This document shows positions 22,349-27,322 of a DNA stretch of 27,838 nucleotides, one piece after another (the stretch's first letter is position 1; every line of letters begins with the position of its first letter). The position numbers and the translations under genes are program-made. The stretch is from positions 1 to 27,838 of the IMG/VR virus record IMGVR_UViG_3300025687_000242; one strand, written 5' to 3'. The stretch comes from a virus. The notes under the pieces were generated by a model. It saw nothing but the letters and a program-made list of their open reading frames with translations. It made no database searches and was not told where the DNA came from.

Positions 22349-22370
22349 GCTAGGCAGCCCCTAGCAGGAG
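22349..22370 (+). promoter_or_regulatory. Hairpin with GCAGCCC loop abutting Shine-Dalgarno (copy 2)
   Basis: GCUAG (22349-22353) pairs with CUAGC (22361-22365), all Watson-Crick, around loop GCAGCCC (22354-22360). AGGAG (22366-22370) follows directly; the ATG is 8 nt beyond. Stem bases differ from copies 1 and 3 but pairing, loop and spacing are kept. Confidence 0.8.
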
Positions 22371-22378
22371 ATTTGACG

Positions 22379-22792
22379 ATGGAAGACTTTGAACAACGAG
22401 ACTTAGAACGATTCACCCGAGCCTATATCGTGGCGATGCTATGGAGCTCGAGCGATGAGAGTGACGAAAGCGGCGGCGAACCATTGGACGCCAACTACAG
22501 CGCCGATGATCTAGCGCCGGAAGCGCTGGCGGCGATCGAGTCCGATTGCAAGGCGTTCTACACTGCTCATTCCGAGTTGTGGGTCGACCAATACAAAAAC
22601 GCCCGCCGATTCGCCGCAACGGAATCCGAATGCGCTGGCCATGATTTCTGGCTCACCCGCGCTGGGCATGGCGCGGGTTTCTGGGATGGGGACTGGGAAG
22701 AGCCAGCCGCTACCACACTGACTGATGCCTGCAAGGCGTTCGGTGAGGTTTGGCCCTACGTTGGTGACGATGGATTGATCTATCTCGGCTAG
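22379..22792 (+). CDS. Early protein of a widespread phage family
   Basis: 137 residues from ATG 22379. N-terminus DFEQRDLERFTRAYIVAMLW helix; central LAPEALAAIESDCKAFYTAH; then CAGHDFWLTRAGHGAGFWDG, an element I recall from many small early phage proteins; C-terminus LTDACKAFGEVWPYVGDDG. No catalytic site can be named. The family has no agreed function that I know. Its stop codon (TAG 22790-22792) is part of stem II of the type II hammerhead, so a terminating ribosome would block ribozyme folding. Confidence 0.75.
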   Translation: MEDFEQRDLERFTRAYIVAMLWSSSDESDESGGEPLDANYSADDLAPEALAAIESDCKAFYTAHSELWVDQYKNARRFAATESECAGHDFWLTRAGHGAGFWDGDWEEPAATTLTDACKAFGEVWPYVGDDGLIYLG

Positions 22793-22853
22793 CCGAAACG
22801 GCCCACACTGGGCCGTCCGCCAGAACGCCCTACTGGCGCTGATGAGGCAGGGC
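22789..22853 (+). ncRNA. Type II hammerhead ribozyme
   Basis: Same core as the first ribozyme, permuted. GAAA (22795-22798), stem III CGGCCC/GGGCCG with ACACU loop (22799-22815), GUC (22815-22817), stem I CGCCAG/CUGGCG with a 9-nt loop (22818-22838), CUGAUGA (22839-22845). Open stem II is GCC (22792-22794) with GGC (22846-22848), continued past an A-A mismatch. A22798-U22816 and the conserved G-C closing stem II are present. Cleavage is expected after C22817. Open stem II makes it type II. Confidence 0.88.
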
Positions 22854-22857
22854 ATAA

Positions 22858-22879
22858 GATCGGCAGCCCCGATTAGGAG
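22858..22879 (+). promoter_or_regulatory. Hairpin with GCAGCCC loop abutting Shine-Dalgarno (copy 3)
   Basis: GAUCG (22858-22862) pairs with CGAUU (22870-22874, last pair G-U) around GCAGCCC (22863-22869); AGGAG (22875-22879) follows with no gap, and the ATG is 9 nt beyond. It lies 4 nt downstream of the type II hammerhead. Confidence 0.8.
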
Positions 22880-22888
22880 ATATGAGAG

Positions 22889-23269
22889 ATGACCAGGAAA
22901 CAAGCTGAAGAGATGGCCGAATTTGAAAGCGTCCTATGTAACGCTGTGCCGAGCGGCACGCCCTACGAGCAATGCGGCGGCATGATTCCCGCAGCTCGCG
23001 AGCTGATGCGCCTTGCGCGTCGCCACGGCAAATTACAGGAACGGCTCTGTAATGAGCCTGACGACAACGGCAAGCTAGTGCGCGCCGATGAGGCTTGCAT
23101 GGATCGCATTCAGCGGCTCATCTTTGCCGATGACTCTCCGCTGCACCACGCGGTTGACAAGGTGGTATTCGGCGGCGACCCGCGCGGCTATACCGTCAAG
23201 GTGATTCTGCGCAACGGCAAGTACAACACATGGGGCGGCGCTGAGGATGGCTGGGGCGTGCCGCAATGA
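22889..23269 (+). CDS. Hypothetical early protein
   Basis: 126 residues. Helical N-terminus (MTRKQAEEMAEFESVLCNAV), MIPAARELMRLARRHGKLQE in the middle, MDRIQRLIFADDSPLHHAVD near 78-97, and strand-like YTVKVILRNGKYNTWGG near the end. The pattern AARELMRLAR...LCN...D resembles short phage proteins I have seen in early regions, without an assigned role. It uses hairpin copy 3 as ribosome-binding site. The stop overlaps the next start as ATGA (23266-23269). Confidence 0.7.
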   Translation: MTRKQAEEMAEFESVLCNAVPSGTPYEQCGGMIPAARELMRLARRHGKLQERLCNEPDDNGKLVRADEACMDRIQRLIFADDSPLHHAVDKVVFGGDPRGYTVKVILRNGKYNTWGGAEDGWGVPQ

Positions 23270-23403
23270 CCATCCTATACACTTTCCCATTCGCAGCCCT
23301 GGCCCTATCCGGGCTGGCGACGATCCACCCGAACGCAGCGCTCTGGGCGGCATTCGCGGCCGCCGCGCTGTACTGCTACCGCGCCGATCGGCGTATTAAC
23401 TAA
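23266..23403 (+). CDS. 45-residue small membrane protein
   Basis: The protein is MTILYTFPFAALALSGLATI then HPNAALWAAFAAAALYCYRA and DRRIN. Two hydrophobic segments (3-20 and 24-38) and a basic end suggest two membrane passes, both termini on one side. It starts in an ATGA overlap with the previous gene and its TAA begins the first TAAACCGTG repeat. A small inner-membrane peptide affecting host physiology is inferred; a holin is possible but unsupported. Confidence 0.65.
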   Translation: MTILYTFPFAALALSGLATIHPNAALWAAFAAAALYCYRADRRIN

Positions 23404-23430
23404 ACCGTGAGAACCAAGGGAGCTAATACC

Positions 23431-23643
23431 GTGACGAAAACAGAGGCAACTGAGCGCCTTCGCCAAACCAAAACGCCCGAGCTGGTGGTAAAAACCGAGC
23501 GCCACGATAGGCTCTGCCTAGCTAGTGGGCGTGAATGGATCGGCCAATTCGGGGTAACGCCTGGGGCGTGTTCCTGTGGCGGCCCAAAGTCCTACGGCTA
23601 CACCTACAGTATCGTGCTAGACACAGGCAGGGCAGGCAACTAA
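23431..23643 (+). CDS. Hypothetical early protein
   Basis: 70 residues from GTG 23431, chosen because AAGGGAG lies 9 nt upstream; an earlier GTG at 23407 in frame sits inside the repeat and lacks a ribosome-binding site. The protein has a helical basic N-terminus (MTKTEATERLRQTKTPELVV), then CLASGREWIGQFGVTPGACS then CGGP with three Cys. A small zinc-binding or redox fold is possible. The stop is the second TAAACCGTG copy. Confidence 0.65.
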   Translation: MTKTEATERLRQTKTPELVVKTERHDRLCLASGREWIGQFGVTPGACSCGGPKSYGYTYSIVLDTGRAGN

Positions 23644-23672
23644 ACCGTGAGCAACCAGGAGAGGACAAGACC

Positions 23673-23969
23673 ATGAAAATGCAAGACGATCGCACCCCCG
23701 AACAACTCAAGACGCATCAACTGCTGATTATCGGGACTGATTCATTCATGAGCGGCTGGGGCGATGCCGACAACGGCGTCAGCTATGCCGCTTGGGCATG
23801 CCACTACGACGACGCCGACAAGGTACGCCGCTGGGTCGAATCCCGTAGCGAGATGAAACGAGTGCGGGAGACGGTAGACCCGACGTATGACGGCAAGCGC
23901 TACCGCCCGTCAGGGCGTGGCCACTGCCACATCTACGTGGTCGAGAAGGGGCACCCGGCGCTGGGCTAA
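23673..23969 (+). CDS. Early protein of a phage-conserved type
   Basis: 98 residues. Contains HQLLIIGTDSFMSGWGDADN, YAAWACHYDDADKVRRWVES and RPSGRGHCHIYVVEKGHPAL. The GTDSFMSGWG...SYAAWAC...VxxWVExRSxMKRVR pattern I recognise from small early proteins of several tailed phages; no function is known to me. Short strand-helix-strand fold likely. The ATG has CCAGGAGAGG upstream. Its TAA begins the TAAACCGC variant of the repeat. Confidence 0.72.
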   Translation: MKMQDDRTPEQLKTHQLLIIGTDSFMSGWGDADNGVSYAAWACHYDDADKVRRWVESRSEMKRVRETVDPTYDGKRYRPSGRGHCHIYVVEKGHPALG

Positions 23970-24130
23970 ACCGCAAGGCTTCCGGGCGCGTACTCCACGC
24001 GTCCGTTGCGGTGAGCCTCGCAAGCTCTCATGGTGCGTCCGTCAAGCGCACTCGGCCCCAGGGCTGCCGCCTTCTCGCGGCGGGGCTGATTCAGACTGAG
24101 TGCAGCCGACTAAACAGTAGGAGGATGACA
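23970..24130 (+). other. 160-nt structured intergenic region
   Basis: No gene fits. Successive hairpins can be drawn: CCGCAA/TTGCGG (23971-23976 / 24007-24012) enclosing CGCGT-ACTCC-ACGCG; GAGC/GCTC near 24013-24027; GTGCG/CGCAC near 24033-24051; CCGCC/GGCGG near 24067-24083. A weaker form of the ribosome-binding hairpin follows: AGT-GCAGCCG-ACT (24099-24111) inside ACTG/CAGT (24096-24118), next to AGGAGG. No hammerhead core and no tRNA T-loop were found. A regulatory RNA or structured leader is inferred. Confidence 0.5.
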
Positions 24131-24421
24131 GTGCAAGACATCACATATACCACCGCTAGCGGTACCGAATGCCGCGCCACAATTTCACACTCGTGGGAGC
24201 GACAGCCCCACAATAGGGGCGATAAGCTCCGCGCCACCGTGAGGCGAACAGGTTTCGTCGATTGGCACATCCACTCGCCCACAGTCCACCCGTCGGTATC
24301 GCCTCAGATGCGCGATGCAATCGTCTCCGACGCTGCCGAATTCGCCAAGCGCTGTCTCGCTGGGAGACGGCCCGAGAGCACCCAATTTTCTACCAGTGCA
24401 GCCGATACCGCTACGGACTAA
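24131..24421 (+). CDS. Hypothetical early protein
   Basis: 96 residues from GTG 24131; AGGAGG ends 6 nt upstream. An ATG at 24125 directly abuts the Shine-Dalgarno and is less likely. The gene at 24741 has the same AGGAGG-ATGACA-start layout. The protein begins with strands (ITYTTASGTECRATISHSWE; KLRATVRRTGFVDWHIHSP) and ends in a helix (MRDAIVSDAAEFAKRCLAGR) plus a Ser/Thr-rich tail. No family recognised. The stop is a TAAACCGTG copy. Confidence 0.65.
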   Translation: MQDITYTTASGTECRATISHSWERQPHNRGDKLRATVRRTGFVDWHIHSPTVHPSVSPQMRDAIVSDAAEFAKRCLAGRRPESTQFSTSAADTATD

Positions 24422-24450
24422 ACCGTGGACGAAACGAAGGAGATGAGACC

Positions 24451-24654
24451 ATGACCAGACACGAACCAGCAGCACACAGCCAAACCGGGTACTACCTCGT
24501 GCAGCTTGGCGCACAGTACCGCACTTGGGCAGATCGAGACGGCGCAGTAGCGAAAGCGCAACAACTTTCCGCAGAAGACGACCGCCCGTATACCGTCAAA
24601 TGCCGCTGGACGGGGCAACTTTGGACGTTTTACCCGTCAGATGCCGGCGGCTAA
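24451..24654 (+). CDS. Hypothetical early protein
   Basis: 67 residues: TGYYLVQLGAQYRTWADRDG, then AVAKAQQLSAEDDRPYTVKC and RWTGQLWTFYPSDAGG. A strand-helix-strand fold is likely. The YxV...WADRxGAVAKAQ segment resembles the 48-residue first gene of the operon, so the two may be distant paralogues. ATG 24451 follows GAAGGAGATGAGACC. The stop starts a TAAACCGTC copy. Confidence 0.65.
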   Translation: MTRHEPAAHSQTGYYLVQLGAQYRTWADRDGAVAKAQQLSAEDDRPYTVKCRWTGQLWTFYPSDAGG

Positions 24655-24709
24655 ACCGTCACTGATCCCCGGACTATGCGCCACGGCGGCTAAACCGTGG
24701 CGTATCCCC
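24652..24709 (+). repeat. Tandem duplicate with 11-bp hairpin
   Basis: TAAACCGTCACTGATCCCCGG (21 bases split here: TAAACCGTCACTG then ATCCCCGG) at 24652 is repeated as TAAACCGTGGCGT then ATCCCCGG at 24691. Between them ATGCGCCACGG (24676-24686) pairs with CCGTGGCGTAT (24695-24705), 11 bp with one G-U, loop CGGCTAAA. No U-tract follows. The copy without a gene suggests that a small gene was lost or that the element spreads by itself. Confidence 0.6.
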
Positions 24710-24740
24710 GGCGACCAATGCCGAACTAGGAGGAATGACA

Positions 24741-24980
24741 ATGAACGACGTATACGAACGATCTATCCAGGGCGACGAAGTCTCACACTACGCCAGTATT
24801 GGCAGCGTGCGCGGCGACTGCGGACACAAACACCGCTCGCCACGTACAGCCATGAGCTGCACAGCGCGAGACCAGCGCGCTTGCCGGCAACTCCCAGGGC
24901 GGTGCTATTCCGACCGCTCGACCTACTTGGTACTCACTGATGGTACGCAGATCGACATCGGATGGAACGCCGAAGGCTAA
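24741..24980 (+). CDS. Hypothetical early protein with Cys/His motif
   Basis: 79 residues from ATG 24741, with AGGAGG ending 7 nt upstream. Contains CGHKHRSPRTAMSC and CRQLPGRC, so four Cys plus two His could hold a metal. The C-terminus has strands (STYLVLTDGTQIDIGW). The GDCGHKHRSPRTAMSC layout is like small phage proteins built as a CGHxHxxxxxAxxC knuckle. Function unknown. Stop TAAACCAG is a diverged copy of the repeat. Confidence 0.65.
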   Translation: MNDVYERSIQGDEVSHYASIGSVRGDCGHKHRSPRTAMSCTARDQRACRQLPGRCYSDRSTYLVLTDGTQIDIGWNAEG

Positions 24981-24987
24981 ACCAGCC

Positions 24988-25134
24988 ATGATCTACGAAG
25001 TCTGCCGCAAGTGCAAACACACCTACGACCCCGCCAAGGGGTGCCAGAACTGCCCGCCGCCGGCCCCAAAAGCTGCGGCGGGCTCAAAGCTAAACCGTAA
25101 GCGATCGAGCAAGAAGAAGGAACCGAAGCGATGA
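24988..25134 (+). CDS. 48-residue zinc-ribbon protein
   Basis: The protein begins MIYEVCRKCKHTYDPAKGCQ and contains CRKC (6-9) and CQNC (19-22), a compact two-knuckle zinc site, then a Pro/Ala linker and a Lys/Arg tail (KRSSKKKEPKR). ATG 24988 has AAGG about 11 nt upstream, within the previous gene. The stop overlaps the next start as ATGA. RNA or DNA binding is inferred. It contains an in-frame CTAAACCGT copy (25091), read as Leu-Asn-Arg. Confidence 0.65.
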   Translation: MIYEVCRKCKHTYDPAKGCQNCPPPAPKAAAGSKLNRKRSSKKKEPKR

Positions 25135-25358
25135 AACCGATTAACAACCGACCCCCGCAGGCGTGCGCGATTGCTCGCAACGTCTTCACTATCCCCAATG
25201 CCGACCTCGCGGAGTTAAGCGCCGCTGCGGGCGGGCCGTTCTCCTGTATCATCGGATGGTACGGCAAGGCTACCGTGCGACCCGACCAGGACCGCTATTA
25301 CATGCCCGTGGCTACCCGCGTGACAATCGGCAAGATTCTCATGGGGGTCGCCCAATGA
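25131..25358 (+). CDS. Hypothetical early protein
   Basis: 75 residues, starting in an ATGA overlap with the zinc-ribbon gene and ending in another ATGA overlap with the next gene. Reads IARNVFTIPNADLAELSAAA then GGPFSCIIGWYGKATVRPDQ and YYMPVATRVTIGKILMGVA: a helix, then strands. One Cys-pair is absent, so no metal site. No family recognised. Tight overlaps on both sides point to a coupled set of three genes. Confidence 0.65.
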   Translation: MKPINNRPPQACAIARNVFTIPNADLAELSAAAGGPFSCIIGWYGKATVRPDQDRYYMPVATRVTIGKILMGVAQ

Positions 25359-25852
25359 ACTGCCCCCACTGCGAACACGACCTAACCGACCTTGAAATCA
25401 AGCGCCTATGGTCGGCCTACTGCAACGCGCGCATCCCCGAAGAGAAGCGCGGCGGGGGGGCTAAACCGTGGAAGAATCACAGTGTCAAGGCGGGGCTAAA
25501 ATGTCGCTGCAAAGACTGCAACCGCCTGCGCCAGATCCGGCTGGACGACCTGGAGCGCGCGAAAGCGGTCAAATTCGTGGAACCGTCGCCCGAGGATCTG
25601 ACCTGGGATGCGATGCTAACCGTTAACCCTCAAGACGGCTACGAAGCGCTGATTCGCCACGAAACGAACAAGCGCGTCGGGCGGCGCAAGGCTAAACTGA
25701 AAAGCAAGATCAGCCAGGAACGATTCAACCTCAAAATGAAGTTATTGCGGGAACGTGCTGAAAACGAAAAGGTTTGGGGTAAGATAGTCAAAGAGGCGAA
25801 GGCCCGAGCAGACAAACGATGCCAGAACCAAGACCATTCCAAGGCAAACTGA
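25355..25852 (+). CDS. Zinc-finger coiled-coil early protein
   Basis: 165 residues from ATG 25355 (ATGA overlap). N-terminus MNCPHCEHDLTDLEIKRLWS carries CPHC, and CRCKDC lies near 56-61, which makes a split zinc ribbon. I recall CPHCxxxLTxxEVRxLW openings in many phage early proteins. The rest is a long basic helix (LKSKISQERFNLKMKLLRER then AENEKVWGKIVKEAKARADK). Nucleic-acid binding is inferred. An in-frame TAAACCGTGG copy (25461) is read as Ala-Lys-Pro-Trp. The next gene starts inside this gene's 3' end. Confidence 0.72.
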   Translation: MNCPHCEHDLTDLEIKRLWSAYCNARIPEEKRGGGAKPWKNHSVKAGLKCRCKDCNRLRQIRLDDLERAKAVKFVEPSPEDLTWDAMLTVNPQDGYEALIRHETNKRVGRRKAKLKSKISQERFNLKMKLLRERAENEKVWGKIVKEAKARADKRCQNQDHSKAN

Positions 25853-26004
25853 TTGTTGACGAAGACGGCCACGGCGTCCTCTACCTGGACGGGATGCGGT
25901 ACGATGTTGGGACCGGCTCAAACGCCTACCTGCGCATTGAGAGCTGCTTCGCCGCCCTTGTTCGGGAACTAGCAAACAAATGCCGACCCCCCAAGAATCA
26001 ATGA
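25819..26004 (+). CDS. Hypothetical early protein
   Basis: 61 residues; ATG 25819 lies 34 nt inside the preceding gene. The protein is PRPFQGKLIVDEDGHGVLYL then DGMRYDVGTGSNAYLRIESC then FAALVRELANKC: a beta hairpin followed by a helix. Two Cys, no membrane segment. AGGCGAAGG lies about 20 nt upstream, so the start is not strongly fixed. Function unknown. The stop overlaps a likely start of the next gene as ATGA. Confidence 0.6.
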   Translation: MPEPRPFQGKLIVDEDGHGVLYLDGMRYDVGTGSNAYLRIESCFAALVRELANKCRPPKNQ

Positions 26005-26174
26005 ACCCTTTGGATGCCGCCAAGCGTATGCAGGTTGACAAGCTCTCCCAGCTCATCGACGTGCTCGGCTGGTACGTTATGGACCCCACGCTGCCGGCGG
26101 AAGTCAACGCCTACGCTTTGTCGCGCCTGGGGGCGTTGCTTCAGTATCTCGAAGCACGCTCCCAGGGCGACTAA
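26001..26174 (+). CDS. Short helical early protein, last of the operon
   Basis: 57 residues from ATG 26001, which overlaps the previous stop as ATGA; ATG 25980 (seven more residues, GGGAA upstream) is the alternative. All helix: MNPLDAAKRMQVDKLSQLID, VLGWYVMDPTLPAEVNAYAL, SRLGALLQYLEARSQGD. No Cys. It ends the rightward operon in a TAAACCGTG copy, 9 nt before the convergent secreted-protein gene. Function unknown. Confidence 0.6.
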   Translation: MNPLDAAKRMQVDKLSQLIDVLGWYVMDPTLPAEVNAYALSRLGALLQYLEARSQGD

Positions 26175-26183
26175 ACCGTGGCT

Positions 26184-26213
26184 CTACTGCTTCGATTCAA
26201 GCGATTGCAGTAG
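26184..26213. terminator. Inverted repeat at the convergent junction
   Basis: CTACTGC (26184-26190) pairs with GCAGTAG (26207-26213); inner TCG/CGA may extend it. It spans the stop codon and last codons of the leftward secreted-protein gene and lies just past the end of the rightward early operon. Position suits a two-way terminator, but no T-run follows on either strand. Confidence 0.4.
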
Positions 26214-26513
26214 GGTCTTCAGCGCTTCCACCTGCGCCTCCAACTCTTCCACTCGCGCCTTCTGCTCGGCTTGGTAGGCGGCGGCATATGCCTGCAATGT
26301 GGCCTGTCGCCGCACTTCCGCCTTTGTAGGAGCCGCTGTAAGCGATTCTTGCGCCTGGGCCTGACGGTATGCACCCCAGAATTGCGCTACGCCTGCACCA
26401 AAACCCGTCCCGTACACCACGGGCGGGGGCGGCATGATGGGGCGCGGCTGCGGCCCGTACACTTGTGCTGACGCGGCAACCGCGAAGACGGCCATCAAGA
26501 TAATCTGTTTCAT
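26184..26513 (-). CDS. Secreted coiled-coil protein carrying the virion-protein module
   Basis: A 109-residue protein. Residues 1-17 form a signal peptide ending SAQ (MKQIILMAVFAVAASAQ). Residues 20-50 read GPQPRPIMPPPP...GTGFGAGVAQF...AYR, about 23 of 30 aligned residues identical to residues 5-34 of the 489-residue virion protein at 3718-5187. Residues 65-109 are an Ala/Glu/Gln coiled coil (VEELEAQVEALKTLLQSLES). No lipobox Cys. GGGGAG lies 12 nt before the ATG. It should act in the periplasm or at the membrane. A decoy for the incoming virion protein is one hypothesis; a Rz-like lysis protein is less likely. Confidence 0.75.
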   Translation of the reverse strand: MKQIILMAVFAVAASAQVYGPQPRPIMPPPPVVYGTGFGAGVAQFWGAYRQAQAQESLTAAPTKAEVRRQATLQAYAAAYQAEQKARVEELEAQVEALKTLLQSLESKQ

Positions 26514-26530
26514 GGTTTGATTCTACTCCC

Positions 26531-26713
26531 CTAGCCAAACAGCCTCCACTTGCTCTCGTCAAAGGCATGGCGCGCTCGTGCTTCCTCTAATGCGGTCAGC
26601 CGATCCGCGCCCATGCCCAACCGTTCACAGAACACATACCGCGCTTCAGGCCCCCAATCTCGCCATTCGCCGATGGGGGCTTCGGGGGGGATTGTGTGGA
26701 GTTCTGGCTTCAC
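26531..26713 (-). CDS. Hypothetical small protein
   Basis: 60 residues from GTG 26713, chosen because it overlaps the preceding stop as GTGA (26710-26713) and has GGGGAGG 5 nt upstream; a longer TTG-started frame is possible but less likely. Contains IGEWRDWGPEARYVFCERLG and LTALEEARARHAFDESKWRL. Charged and helical. No family recognised. Next in line is the secreted protein gene, whose Shine-Dalgarno overlaps this stop. Confidence 0.62.
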   Translation of the reverse strand: MKPELHTIPPEAPIGEWRDWGPEARYVFCERLGMGADRLTALEEARARHAFDESKWRLFG

Positions 26714-26874
26714 GGCATCCTCCCCACGCAGTAGGCAATTGCCGCTAGCATTGCAATCGCAACCGCAGCGGCAGGCCAATTCATCCTCTGGACAAGATCA
26801 GACAGTACGCCATTCAGGCCCAGTACGAGACTGACTGGCAGCGCCAAGATCAGGAATACCCCCAGCACTGTCAT
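26710..26874 (-). CDS. 54-residue two-pass membrane protein
   Basis: The protein is MTVLGVFLILALPVSLVLGL then NGVLSDLVQRMNWPAAAVAI then AMLAAIAYCVGRMP. Two hydrophobic helices (3-20 and 33-50) joined by a short polar loop, both about 18 residues, as in class II holins or small inner-membrane proteins. No good Shine-Dalgarno precedes ATG 26874; SSB ends 7 nt upstream, so translational coupling is likely. A holin is possible but no endolysin is visible nearby, and the SSB neighbourhood favours an early function. Confidence 0.6.
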   Translation of the reverse strand: MTVLGVFLILALPVSLVLGLNGVLSDLVQRMNWPAAAVAIAMLAAIAYCVGRMP

Positions 26875-26881
26875 TGCGTCG

Positions 26882-27322
26882 CTAGAAGGGCACATCCGAG
26901 CCTCCATCGTCCATGTCGTCCATGCCGACACGCTGGCGAATATCGCGCACATCGTCAGCGGTTGGTTTTGACCTGCCACTCGATTGCCCACCACCGCCCA
27001 ACAACAGCAACCCGCTAGGCCCATCACACACGACCTCGGTACGGTAGTGCTTTTGGCCGTCCTTCTCCCAGTTGCGCGTTTGCAGCCGGCCCTCAATATA
27101 GACCTGCGTACCCTTGGTGAGGTACTGGGAGACGTTTTCGCCGCGCCACAGCACCACGTCGTGCCAGTCGGTTTCGTCCCGCCATTCGCCGGTTTGGCCG
27201 TTCTTGACCGAGCGCGCGGTGGCGAGGCTGAAATTGGTGACAGTCGCGCTGCCTGCTTGTCGCGTCTCGGCGTCCTTGCCTAGGTTGCCGATCAGCATCA
27301 CTTTATTGAGTCCTCTAGCCAT
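26882..27322 (-). CDS. ssb: Single-stranded DNA-binding protein
   Basis: A 146-residue SSB. Core OB-fold: MARGLNKVMLIGNLGKDAET; TVTNFSLATAR; TDWHDVVLWRGENVSQYLTK; GTQVYIEGRLQTRNWEKDGQ; YRTEVVCDG. These match bacterial SSB almost motif for motif, including the GRLxTRxWxxxxGxxxYxTEV segment. A Gly/Ser linker is followed by an acidic tail ending DDGGSDVPF, the standard peptide that recruits replication and repair proteins. It coats single-stranded DNA during replication. The ATG follows GGAGG and overlaps the previous gene's end (27315-27322). A phage replication module probably lies further right. Confidence 0.95.
   Translation of the reverse strand: MARGLNKVMLIGNLGKDAETRQAGSATVTNFSLATARSVKNGQTGEWRDETDWHDVVLWRGENVSQYLTKGTQVYIEGRLQTRNWEKDGQKHYRTEVVCDGPSGLLLLGGGGQSSGRSKPTADDVRDIRQRVGMDDMDDGGSDVPF

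Larger units (their letters stand above)
23401..26180 (+). repeat. Dispersed TAAACCGTG repeat family
   Basis: TAAACCGT followed by G/A/C occurs at 23401, 23641, 24419, 24652, 24691 and 26172, with TAAACCGC at 23967 and TAAACCAG at 24978. At seven of these the TAA is the stop codon of a gene. Two more copies lie in frame inside genes (25091 and 25461, as CTAAACCGT). The word is almost always preceded by GC or AC. It was not seen elsewhere in the window on either strand. The range given spans the copies. Confidence 0.75.

Noticed and set aside
23266-26174. CRISPR-like array suggested by recurring TAAACCGTG
   Set aside because: Copies are short, irregularly spaced and tied to stop codons; the DNA between them is coding, not spacer-like.
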